DNA of 64,000 bases, taken from NCBI GenBank assembly GCA_905221605.1, contig CAJNDS010002472.1, forward strand, positions 116,001 through 180,000, given 5' to 3'. Of this stretch, positions 49,286 to 58,820 are shown piece after piece; position 1 is the first letter of the stretch, and each line of letters begins with the position of its first letter. Made by a program: the position numbers and the translations under genes. The notes under the pieces are model-generated. The model was not told the origin of the DNA. It was given only the letters and a program-made list of their open reading frames with translations, and searched no databases. The DNA comes from Symbiodinium natans. Lineage: Eukaryota > Sar > Dinophyceae > Suessiales > Symbiodiniaceae.

Positions 49286-49886
49286 GGGGTCGGCGGCACT
49301 GGCGGTAGCCATTAAATCGGGCAGCGCGAGGTCCCCAAAGGACCGAGCAAATGCGGACCTTTTAGCCCGGGTCGTCCCGGGAATAGCCTTGCTGGCCTCT
49401 GGCCTTCTGCGAAGCAGAATTAGGCCGGACGCCAGTGCCGCCGACCCCCGCGTGCCGCCGGTGAACGGTTTTTTTTTCGTGGTTTTTTTGCGTCGCCACG
49501 GAGGCCCCCAGAGGGCGCGCATCATGAGCATCAGCGGGTCCAGCCCGGGACCCCCAGGCGCGCATCAGGAGCATCAGCGGCTCCCGGGGCGGGACCGCGG
49601 GGGGGCATCAGGAGCATGATGCCCCCCAAAGGGCGGGCATAAGCGACGTGTCTAAGGCCGGGGCTAGGAAAAAGGTAGTTTAGGGGCCTTATAAAGTGCT
49701 TAGAAACGTTAAGGGAGTCTCGGAGCCTCAAACGCTTAGAGATTTGAAGGGAGTTTAGGGGCCTGAAAATGCTTAGAAACTTAATGCTTAGAGATTTTAA
49801 GGGAGTTTAGGGGCCTCAACATGCTTAGAAACTGCTCGCCCCGGGCTTCTGCGTGCGCTGCCCGCCCATGGGCGCAGCCCCTTAAA
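49286..49886. repeat. 601-bp dispersed repeat, copy 2
   Basis: Nearly identical to 9,465-10,065 in the same orientation, with a few substitutions and a one-base shift in T runs. It has the same internal 163-bp inverted-repeat unit (49,286-49,448). Confidence 0.92.
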
Positions 49887-50729
49887 ATATGATACTGACC
49901 GAAGACGGTTGTTCGAGGTTCCTATCTCTCTCTGATCTCAACCGCCACATCTAAGCCAAGTCTCAGTGTCGCACTGGACGAACTTCGTCGAGACCCAAGA
50001 CCTTTCCGAACTGAAGCGAGTTGAGGGTTTAGGGCTCAGGGTGAGCATCAGCTTTCAGATTGTCCCAAAAGGTTCTACTCTATTATGTTACGTGCACATG
50101 TGCTTTGCCAAAAGCTGGAATGGTCGTGGAATGGGCGCACAAATGGCCCTCCATTAATGCAGGACTGATGGCGTCGCCCCGGCTGTCACTGCAGCCACAC
50201 CCAGCTTCTGAAATCGAGTCCATCGTCTGCCAGCGGCCTCGAACGTCAGACAAAGCTCGGGGCTAAGAAGGGTTAGTGATTGCTATCCTACCCCCTCAAC
50301 CAAGCATTGGCAACATGCCAGTGCTGTCGGTTTCTGGGAGATCCTGGAAGAATGCAGGCGAGGCGCATTGATGCTACGGACCCCAATGGCTCTGCAGCGC
50401 TGCAGCATCATTGGGTAACGTGTAGCCGACATAAGAGCTGCTAGCCTAGCTGCGTTCTGCACTGCTGCAGAAGCTAAGAAGGACTACGCACTTACGTGGT
50501 GAACTGGTTGTGCTGATTCATGGCAGGTCGCCGTTGAGAAAGCTGTGTTTCGCAGATGCTTCTTGTGCGATGTGTCTCCCGTGCGGGGTTCTTGAAATCA
50601 CGATAGAGAGCATCCTTGGGCACCCTGAACCGTTAGGTGTACACTACATAGAGACCCTCAACCATAACCCCCTACATGCTGCGCGTCATCGCGTCAAGCA
50701 TCTCCTACGCCATTTGGTCTGGACCTGTC
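49887..50729. other. No gene assigned
   Basis: Lies in the long interval between RPN1 exon blocks. I see short open frames only and one short telomere-like word at about 50,025. Confidence 0.4.
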
Positions 50730-50964
50730 CTGTGCCCTCTGCACGAGGAGCTCCAGCTCTTCCTTTTTCTGCCGGTCTTCTTCGGAAAGTTCCTAGACGA
50801 GTTTAGGGGTTTAGGGTTTAGGGTTTGGGGTTTAGGGTTTAGGGCCACATGCAACACCTACAGCGACATACAAGTATGCACAGCCAGGGTAAAGAACTTG
50901 TTGAACATAGGGGCATGACCTCCTCTTTTTCTTTGACACTCTTCTTCTTGGGGTCCTTCTTGGC
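50730..50964 (-). CDS. RPN1: RPN1/PSMD2 5' coding exons
   Basis: Two minus-strand exons. 50,920-50,964 encodes AKKDPKKKSVKEKEE, the lysine-rich RPN1 N-terminal region (CAG acceptor, GT donor). 50,730-50,792 encodes ELSEEDRQKKEELELLVQRA plus Q (AG acceptor, GA donor). Both are whole codons (45 and 63 bp). The second joins in phase to the exon at 36,084-36,119 ([12 protein letters not shown]), matching the family order around LELLVERxQ. The intron between the two ends with CCCTAAA repeats next to the acceptor. The initiator ATG was not found upstream. This is either the true 5' end of the 22-36 kb gene, across a 14.6-kb intron, or the start of another RPN1 copy. Confidence 0.88.
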
Positions 50965-51019
50965 CTGAGCACACTACACCACGTTCACAATCCAGCTCCT
51001 CCTCTACTAAGTGGTATGT

Positions 51020-51068
51020 TAAACCCTAAACCCTAAACCGTAATTAAACCCTAAACCCTAAACCCTAG
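51020..51068 (+). repeat. CCCTAAA tract
   Basis: Two clusters of CCCTAAA, shortly upstream (sense) of the first recognised RPN1 exon. Confidence 0.9.
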
Positions 51069-51890
51069 TGCTGCGGCTGAGTGCCTCGGGGGGCTCGCCG
51101 CCCTTGCTCGGGACGGAGAGGGCTACGGCCTCAGCGCCGCGAGACAGAATTAGTTCTTTCCTGCTCAAAGTATCCAAATGTCATGGTAACATGTGTCTAC
51201 GCCGTATTCCCATTGCGTGACTATGGGGTTCATGGGCGGCAAAGTGCACACAAAGGTACAAACAAACATGCGGTGCGACTGCAGGTGCCCGGCATCCTTC
51301 TCATTTTTTTCGTTTACCATTTTGCAGGTTTGCCCTCGCCTCGACTGGTGGCAGGGGCAGTTTAAGTATGCCACTGCAAAGCGCCGGCATTGATCCACGC
51401 CTTCACCCACTGCGCGGCGCGCGCAAGCTGGATGCGAGGGGGGGCCTGAATTGAATTCCCTCAGCCAGAGCACTGTCCTGAGAGCACGGGCAAAGGGAGC
51501 CGCGGTGAACAATTATCTATGTCCTCCTTGGCATGCGCTTCTGCATCCAGTCATGGCGTCACAAAGATGCCTGTTTCTTCTTGAAACACAGTTGACGGGG
51601 GCACATGTGGATACGCAATGAGGTGCCTACTGCAAAACTTTCTCCGCGTTCGACAACGAGCTTGATTGGGGTCGGTGAAACCAGAAAATCTTGCAACTCA
51701 CAGTATCACACCTGCGTCAGAGCAGCTATCAGTCTTTCAGTCATCTGAAGGCAGCTAGCTGCAGCACAGCAACTTCGATGTGCGAGACCAGTGACTGAAA
51801 CTGACTACAGAGCATGCCCGACAGCGCCTGTCACAAATGTGCCACTTTCCGTTTGTGTTCCAGGTGCTTGAAAGAAGCTGCGTCTCACGC
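51069..51890. other. No gene assigned
   Basis: Only short open frames and no recognised family. The RPN1 start codon may lie here or further up. Confidence 0.35.
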
Positions 51891-51894
51891 CTAC

Positions 51895-52010
51895 ATTGTC
51901 GTCGCCAATGCATTTTCGTTTCCTGAATCCTTTTTGAATGATCTTGAAAGCGTAAGGGTACAAGAGTTGGTGGGCTAAGATGAGCTTTCCAACGACCAAT
52001 GTCCCAAAGA
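51895..52010 (-). CDS. Exon-like segment, unidentified membrane-type protein
   Basis: Minus-strand segment after a CGAAG acceptor, ending at a GT donor. It reads FGTLVVGKLILAHQLLYPYA then KIIQKGFRKRKCIGDDN, a hydrophobic span followed by a basic patch. It may belong with the segment at 52,186-52,307. Family unknown. Confidence 0.35.
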
Positions 52011-52185
52011 CTTCGACGAATCGAGTCTATGTGTTCTCGACCTGTGTGTAAGCCAGGACACATGATTGCTGCTGATCACGTAGAATCACGTACTTTTTGC
52101 TGCTTGGGAGATGCGGTTTCAATTATTTCACGAGGGTATCTGCCGTGCCTTTCGCCGTTTCGATCGTCTTCTTGGGGAGATTTTT

Positions 52186-52307
52186 CTTTCGACAGGATGA
52201 TGTGTCACAGGGCACCCCACCCATTCTCATCATGCCCATGATCGGCACGCGACTTTGCAGAAGCACTTGGACCAGTGAAGCAAGGCTCACGCCCCAAATG
52301 ATGAACC
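52186..52307 (-). CDS. Exon-like segment with one membrane span
   Basis: Minus-strand segment after a TCGTTGCAG acceptor. It reads GFIIWGVSLASLVQVLLQSR followed by a methionine/glycine-rich stretch. One transmembrane helix is likely. The 3' end is not certain. Family unknown. Confidence 0.35.
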
Positions 52308-52857
52308 CTGCAACGAGAAAAAATATCCCATGCAAAGGCAGAGGGGCCTGGCGGTTGCCAACGGCATCATCCGAGTCCTTTCATCGACATATACCACCCC
52401 ATGATCTCAAGTGGGTGTGAGGCGGGGGCAAAGGGAGGAGGAGGCAGAATACTGGTAGTAACCAGCGACACACAGTTTTGTGCTTGTCATCGGCACGGTC
52501 TGAGTTCATTCTGTGGCTTGCTGGCGCACAGCAAGCCTTCGACTGCATCTACAACACCGCTGCTTTAGGCCAGAAATGCTCGCACCACCTAGCCAAAAAC
52601 ACTACACTGTGATGGGAAGAGCCGGAGGCACCATGAAGGGAAAAGATTGCGAACGCACAAACTTGGACGAGCTTCACATGACGACTTCAAATGAAACAAC
52701 AAACGGCTGCTGCTGCGCGTGAGCTTTCTCTGCCCTTCCCCCATCATCAGCTGACGTCCGCCCAAGGCTCTGCATCCTCTGAGCAAGGGGAGCCCTTCTC
52801 TCACGTTGCTGCAAGGTCGCTGGCTACAAAGTTAATGACCGGTCCATGAGTCCATGA

Positions 52858-52910
52858 GCTTAGGGTTTAGGGTTTAGGGTTTAGGGTTTAGGGCTAGGGT
52901 TTAGGGCTTA
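52858..52910 (+). repeat. TTTAGGG tract
   Basis: About seven TTTAGGG units. They lie just below the plastid-type CDS that ends at 52,992. Confidence 0.9.
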
Positions 52911-52991
52911 TGAGCCTACAGGATCCAAAGGATCACGGCATGTACACGGAGGAGCAGTGGTCGTTCCCGCTGTGACGGCACTAGGGCTCCT

Positions 52992-53507
52992 CTATGGCTC
53001 TCTGGAACGAGACTCTGGGATTTCCTTTGTGTCCACAGAATCTTCGATGTCATTTTCAAGCCCATCCACGTAGGCATCAACAAAGGCATCGAGCTCCTCC
53101 TCCGCGTTGCCCGGCCCGGATGGAGAGCTTCCGCCTCCTTCGTCATCTCTCGGCTTGGACAGTTCGGCGAACTCGCCTTGCCTCATTTTGGCCTGAAACA
53201 CGCGGTAAAGGGAAGTGGAGCGAGGTCGTCCATCAACCGTCTTGCGTGGTCTCAGGCCGGCAACCCATGAGAGCGCAGCACATGCCCCACCCACAACGAT
53301 GACCGACAGAGCCAAGCCAGGATCTGGCATCTCGAAGTCCGCGAACGCTGGAAGAGGAATCGCCGTGGCGGCCACTGACGCGCCCAACAGCGGCTTCCGA
53401 CCCAGCGGCACGAAGCTCTTGTGCAGTGTGCCAGATGCAAGAAGTCCAAACAAGCAGAGCTTGGAACAAGAGCTCATGCTCCTCCGTCTCCTGCAAGCGT
53501 TCTTCAT
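52992..53507 (-). CDS. Predicted plastid-targeted membrane protein, unknown function
   Basis: A 171-codon minus-strand ORF from a true ATG to a TAG stop. The basic start (MKNACRRRRS) leads into a hydrophobic signal-like segment (LCLFGLLASGTL). Then comes HKSFVPLGRK, resembling the F-V-P element after the signal peptide in dinoflagellate plastid presequences. A second hydrophobic segment (LLGASVAATAIPLPAFA) resembles a thylakoid-transfer signal ending in AFA. One membrane helix follows (ALSVIVVGGACAALSWVAG). The C-terminal half is acidic (EEELDAFVDAYVDGL). A CGTGTTTCAG near residue 92 could be an intron end, so a spliced version is possible. No family is recognised. Confidence 0.6.
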   Translation of the reverse strand: MKNACRRRRSMSSCSKLCLFGLLASGTLHKSFVPLGRKPLLGASVAATAIPLPAFADFEMPDPGLALSVIVVGGACAALSWVAGLRPRKTVDGRPRSTSLYRVFQAKMRQGEFAELSKPRDDEGGGSSPSGPGNAEEELDAFVDAYVDGLENDIEDSVDTKEIPESRSREP

Positions 53508-53514
53508 TCTGCGT

Positions 53515-54835
53515 TGTAGGGTTTGTCAATAGGGGCTTAGAAATTTCATGGTCTTATAGGGCTTAGAGTTCATGGTTAGGGCTAGGGTTTTGGGTTTGCG
53601 CTGGGTATGGCTCGAGCTTCGCAGCTGCACTCACACATTCTCGGAAAGGCATGGAAAGACCTGCTCCAGTCACCCCGGCTTTGCGGCTTTGTGGTTCTTG
53701 GCTTTCATGCATTCATCACTCTCGGTGCAACACGTCCTCTGGTCGGGGCACCTGGGAAGCTCAGGCCGGGCAGCAAAGATCAGAGCAACTTCCGACTCAT
53801 GCCTGCAAGCTCGGAATCTGCTCATAGTCGACGGCAGATGGAGCCCGTTTGGCAACCTAGCATCTGTGAGTGTGTGTGTGGTGTTCGCACCAATGCATGG
53901 GCCCAGGAGATTCTGCTAGGCTCCTAGAGGCTGCGTATAAATTCCTTGCAACACTCCGTCTTCGGCTCCCTTGCTCTGCCGCATCCTGGCCGAAACTAGT
54001 GTTCTTCGGATACCCAAAGCCCAACACACTGTAGACTCCAGAGGCAGCCTACCTTGAGCTAGAAACAAAGACACCCCAACAGGCATCCAAGTGAAATTCA
54101 CTCATATTCGTCAAGAAGCACGCCGCGGCATGATGAAGGGCTGCATGGCCATGCACATGCACATGGCCTCAGACACTGGAGCAAGAGGTGTCCAGCTTGG
54201 CTTGCTCATGTCCTTGTGTCGCAGGCTCCGGCCACTAGAGTGGCGCCCAATGCCATGAGTATCCAAGTCGCGGATGCCGTGTCCTGCTGAATCTAAGCTG
54301 GCACCCGCTGTGGTCGGTGATAACACAGCAAGGAGCACTGGTGCGGCATCTTGCTCAGCGATCTGTGTCTGCACCGGGTCGGATGTGCCTGACCAGCTAG
54401 GAGCGGTGAGAGTTTCAACAAGCGAACAACCTCGACATCAGCATCCCAAGAAGCCTTGTGAAGGCTTCGACGACAAACCCAGCGGCGTCGCCAGGCCAGG
54501 CAGCACCAACGGCCTGTGCTTCATTCTTGCATCGAGGGGTCGAGGGGTGGAGGAAAGTTTTCTCTGACCTCTGAGGCGCTGTCGCGCTTGTCGGGGTTGT
54601 CGCGATTGTCGGCATCCTCTGCACGTTGAGGACTCGGATCGACCCTAAAGGCTAACGATTCATGTCATGTGAGGATTGGGATGCTAAGTGACGATGTAGG
54701 AAAGGCATGCCCGCACCCCTCAAGATGAAAAGACCCGAGGCCAAAGGTGCCCCCAACACGTCCCACCGGTCCCTGGCACTGGCCGTCATCGCGCCCCTGA
54801 AAACTTAACGCTGCTGCGCTCTAACCCTCAAGGCC
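53515..54835. other. No gene assigned
   Basis: Short degenerate telomere-like words at 53,516-53,600. A minus-strand cysteine-bearing segment at about 53,680-53,850 (CPDQRTCCTESDECMKAKN) could be an exon but cannot be placed. Confidence 0.35.
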
Positions 54836-54983
54836 CTAAAGCTTGAATACTCGAACTAACAATCCGGCACCAGCGAATGACTGGTTGTGGTACATCACAT
54901 TGTTGGGTGCGGTCAGGTCCTCGTTGGCAAAGCCGCAGTCTCCACATTGGCCTCGGCACATGTCGGCATTGTTGCACGCCTGA
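54836..54983 (-). CDS. Exon-like segment, cysteine-rich C-terminus
   Basis: After a CCATTGCAG acceptor the minus strand reads a cysteine-rich stretch (ACNNADMCRGQCGDCGFANE) and then MYHNQSFAGAGLLVRVFKL before a TAG stop. The cysteine spacing suggests a disulphide-rich or metal-binding segment of a secreted or membrane protein. No family is assigned. Confidence 0.4.
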
Positions 54984-56640
54984 CTGCAATGGCAAGATAG
55001 AAAAGAACGAAACCCCAAACCCTAAATATCCCCAATAACTAGACCAATCCAAAGCGCAATCATTCACAACTTGCGCACAACTTGCGGAACGGAGCTCTTC
55101 AGGCCATTGAGCCGTTTCCAGTCACAAGGGAACTCCCTAACGATTGGGCTCAAGCTGGAGGAGGCGTTTCATGATCCTGGGCTGGTAGCTGCGCTCCTGG
55201 CATGCACCGATCATCAACCGGGTATTACCCTCCCTCGAACCCTAAAACCCCTTCCCAGTGGCGCATTTCGATGCTGCTCCCTGCCGTGTTCCCTTAAGTA
55301 CCCTAGCAGAGGTAGCTTGGGGCCTACGTTAGCCCTGAAAGGGCTTTCCTGGTCCATATGCCCTATCCTAACATGCAGTACAGTGGCACAGTGGTATATG
55401 ATCCCAATTTTCAGGCTTCATTTAAGGTGCCCGAGGCGCTTCACTTGGGTTGCTTGCTGTATGGCAACTTAGCTTATGTTCCTCAACGAGCACCCAAGCA
55501 ATCTCGGAAGTTGTGCCATTTGCAGCCGCTGCACAGAGCAAGTTGATGCCCTCTCCTCGTTGATGTTGCATGTCTTTGCACACCCCGGCGCGAGGCATCA
55601 CACGTCTAGAAAGGTACAAGCCAAGGCCAAGGCCGGCGGAGCTACTTCTGCCGTGAGGTAAAGCATAAATCTTCCGAGCTGACCTGAGTCACTGGCCAGG
55701 AGATGCATCCTGCAATGCTGTGACCCTCAGCATGCCAAGCAAGCCCTACACCCTTGCTGTTGCCAAAACCCTGCCGCCCTAAAGACCCTCACCCGGAATC
55801 CGATAGACTTAAAGGTTAGGTTTCAGGGTTTAGACTTGGGTTTAGGGTCTGGGGCTCAGGGTTTTTGTTAGTTCTTCGCCAGGTCACTGCTTGGATACCA
55901 GCATTGAGGAACCAGGCAGCTCAATCAACCTTGCCGCGGTCCCGATCCCACAAGTTTAAAGCTTGATCTCACAAAGAGATGGGCATTTCCCAAAACAGGG
56001 GTACAGTAATCCCCAATGCGGTAAACCGTATGTTATGTAGCCTGGAAAAGGGTACCCCTGTTTTCGCAAATGCCTATATCTATCTCAGGACTGCGCTCAG
56101 TACACTGGCAAACGGATTCCGCAAAGGCCTGACAACATCCTAACTCTGAGCAGGGAAGTGAATAACCCCTTAAGGGTCATACAGCGGGGGATATCGGCTG
56201 TAGCACAGGCAGCCAGGCGGGGGGTGCTCAAAACCAGATCCATTCAAGCCACCGCCGCCTCGCGCTAAGGGGTGCAATGGGTGTTTCTTGCCTGGCACAC
56301 AGTTACCTTCCATGGCGTTCATGGATGCTGGCCGGGTGCTCTTGCGCATCGTTGCTTCAGGCAGCCCAAACCCGCATGGTTGCAATTTCAAGCAATAGCC
56401 ATTCTGAAAGAAATAGGAATGGTCCATGATGATGAGAAAACATGTACTACATACTATGACGAAGTGTTACGATCAAAATTCGCGAAAGAAAAAGGTACCT
56501 GTAGCTGCCTCCGCCACGCACGTCTGAACACTTCGTTGGGCAGCTGGCTCGCTGGACCTGTCCAGGCAGACATTGCGCTCTCTTGAGACTTTCGAGAGCG
56601 TCGGGTCACAAGCAAGCCAGCAGGCTCGCAGAGCAACCCG
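54984..56640. other. Unassigned; scattered exon-like pieces
   Basis: A plus-strand piece at 55,090-55,215 (LFRPLSRFQSQGNSLTIGLK), a minus-strand piece near 55,490-55,560 (INLLCAAAANGTTSEIAWVL, faintly ankyrin-like) and a minus-strand piece at 56,498-56,590 (WTGPASQLPNEVFRRAWRR before a GT donor) look coding. They do not assemble into one gene. Confidence 0.35.
55982..56074. mobile_element. 93-bp MITE-like inverted repeat
   Basis: The 23-bp termini are near-perfect inverted repeats. The left is GGCATTTCCCAAAACAGGGG plus TAC; the right, read in reverse, is GGCATTTGCGAAAACAGGGG plus TAC. The centre is about 47 bp. No coding capacity. Confidence 0.65.
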
Positions 56641-56694
56641 GTTTAGGGTTTAGGGTTTAGATGGGTTTAGGGTTTAGTGTTTAGGGTTTAGGGT

Positions 56695-56733
<39 letters not shown>

Positions 56734-56755
56734 GGTTTAGGGTTTAGGGTTTAGG
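56640..56755 (+). repeat. TTTAGGG / TTGAGGG array
   Basis: About sixteen heptamers. The middle block is the variant TTGAGGG repeated at least six times, which suggests recent local expansion of a variant unit. Confidence 0.95.
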
Positions 56756-57438
56756 ACCACACATTGCATCATTTTGCATTGGGCTCTGGATGGTCTGTGC
56801 GGATAGGGCAGAGGCCAAGCATGTGGAGCTCTGGATCCGAACTATGTCATCAGGTGACTTTCTTGGCTCGACGGCTACCGGGACCACTGGCAAATCTGTC
56901 ATGGCGTTCATGCTCAGATTTGCAATCGATAAAACCAGAAACATCAAGAATTGCAGCCGCTGGGTACCAGAACCAGGTGGTGCATGCAGACCCTAGATGA
57001 CCCTAGTGCATGAAGTGGCTGCGCTTCATTGTACGACTCTCGACTGTTTTGTTGGGGACTGTTGGTTGCTGTGTATCCCCCAGCGGATCAGGCCTTGAAA
57101 GGTACATGCGAAACTCTCGGGATGAACGGCTGGGAATGGAATCGACCTTCATCACAGTCGCATGCGCCCGCACGCAAAACCGCACATGTTGCCTGCCTTC
57201 CAGGCGAGGATCCCCTTGTCAGCCGTCAACGTCTGCCGACTCTCAACGGAATCCTGACACAGGTGGCTTGGCTTGGTCGCGCGAGGTCGTGCGAGAACAC
57301 CTTCAAAGAACCCTAAACCCTAAACCCTAAACCCTAAACAAAGCACTCCGGTCCAGCAGGGTCGGCGACATGACCGTGAGGAAGCCGACATCACCTGCAA
57401 CTAAGCCACTGCTGCAGCAATCTGTACACTGGGGGAAC

Positions 57439-57519
57439 CAGCTCATCCACTTCAAAGAATCGGTCAATTATGCCTTCAGCTTCTCCAGCCACAACCCCGC
57501 GGACAGCAATTTGCAGAAC
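57439..57519 (-). CDS. Exon-like segment, unidentified
   Basis: A 27-codon minus-strand segment between a GCGCAG acceptor and a GT donor, in phase 0 at both ends. It reads VLQIAVRGVVAGEAEGIIDR then FFEVDEL. The composition strongly resembles coding sequence. A possible next piece (DVGFLTVMSPTLLDRSALF near 57,340-57,396) does not match its phase. Family unknown. Confidence 0.4.
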
Positions 57520-57639
57520 CTGCGCTGGCCAGTAGCACTGGGCGGGCTTCGAACGATGCATGAAAAATGTCGGCTCTTCGGCATGACCCGCTCCTTCCCG
57601 TGGCTGCTTGTGAGACCACGATTGGCGATCCTGTAGGCT

Positions 57640-58820
57640 GGAGACGAAGCGTGGTAGGGAACTTGCATGGAGCCCTGCATCTGAGCTCAGAGCGCTTGCG
57701 TCAGCAAATTAGCGTCAGTGTTTTAGTGTGCGGCCTAACATGATGGGGTTCTTGGGCCATTGATACAGGGTCGAAGTGGGTCAAGATGAGCTTCTCATGA
57801 CGGCCTGGGCACGTGTCTTGAGAGCGGATGCAACGTCGTTCTGCCCGAGAGAAGACGAAGCACGATGTCTCTTATCTTACTGGATCTGAGCAGGGAATCT
57901 GGGCATCAGGTTCCTAAAAAGAATCCCTTCAAGGATCAGAAAGGTGGAGAGAAGGCACCTAATTCCCGACCTCCCGATTAAGGACCAGTAGAGTCCCTTA
58001 TCCTCTCCCCGGATCTCTCCCCCTGTCGATATTTGCTAGAAGCCGCAACTTACCGGGTGGCTTGTCTCCACTCTGCGACGCACTGCAGGTTCTCGTGCTT
58101 TGCTTTACTTTACTGGTTGGCGCTTTAGGAAAAGCTGGTAACCCAGCAACCATGGTATGGTAAGAGTGCACTTTTTTGGGTTTGGATACTTTAAAGGGCA
58201 AAGGGTACCACTGACTGACTGGGCTGCCAAGAAAGCCCGCGCTCCTGAGTTTTAGGAGGCTTCGCGGAGGATCTCCCAGAGATGAAAGGTCGGGGCCTGT
58301 GCCAGTCCAACTTTGGAGATCTCTCACACGCTAATGCCCTAAACCCCTAAATCCTTAAACTCCGAAACCCCTAAACCCCTAAACCCGGGTAGAGTGGTAC
58401 ATTTCCATGAGACCGCCTGCTGGTGGAAGTGGCTGCTGGACCTTGCAGCAGCTGCACAAGAACCCTAACCCTAACCCCTAACCCCGAAACCCTAAACCCT
58501 AAACCCTAATCGCAACAGTTGTAAGCTGTGGCCGGTACCCATTCTGTGTGCAACTCCATGCCAGCCTTGCCGGCAATGTACCTGCTTGAGACAAATAGCT
58601 CGGCCCAGGAGTTCCAGAAGCTATATGATGTATGATGCTCATGTGGGTTTAGGGTTTAGGGTTTCGGGTTTAGGTGTAGGGTTTCATCAAACTCACGGGC
58701 CTCTTTTGGTGTCTCTGTGACGGCTTTTTCTGGTGTGCTCCCTGTAGTATACTGTCGGGTTTCGGGCTACCGGCAAGGGCCCATGATTTCGCTCAACCCC
58801 CATGTGCAGGTATGGGCTCA
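57640..58820. other. Possible 3' part of the carboxypeptidase gene; telomeric tracts
   Basis: Telomere-type tracts lie at 58,340-58,390, 58,460-58,510 and 58,645-58,690. A minus-strand piece at about 58,540-58,620 (WAELFVSSRYIAGKAGMELH) may be a 3' exon of the gene at 58,821-60,114. The stop codon of that gene was not found. Confidence 0.35.
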
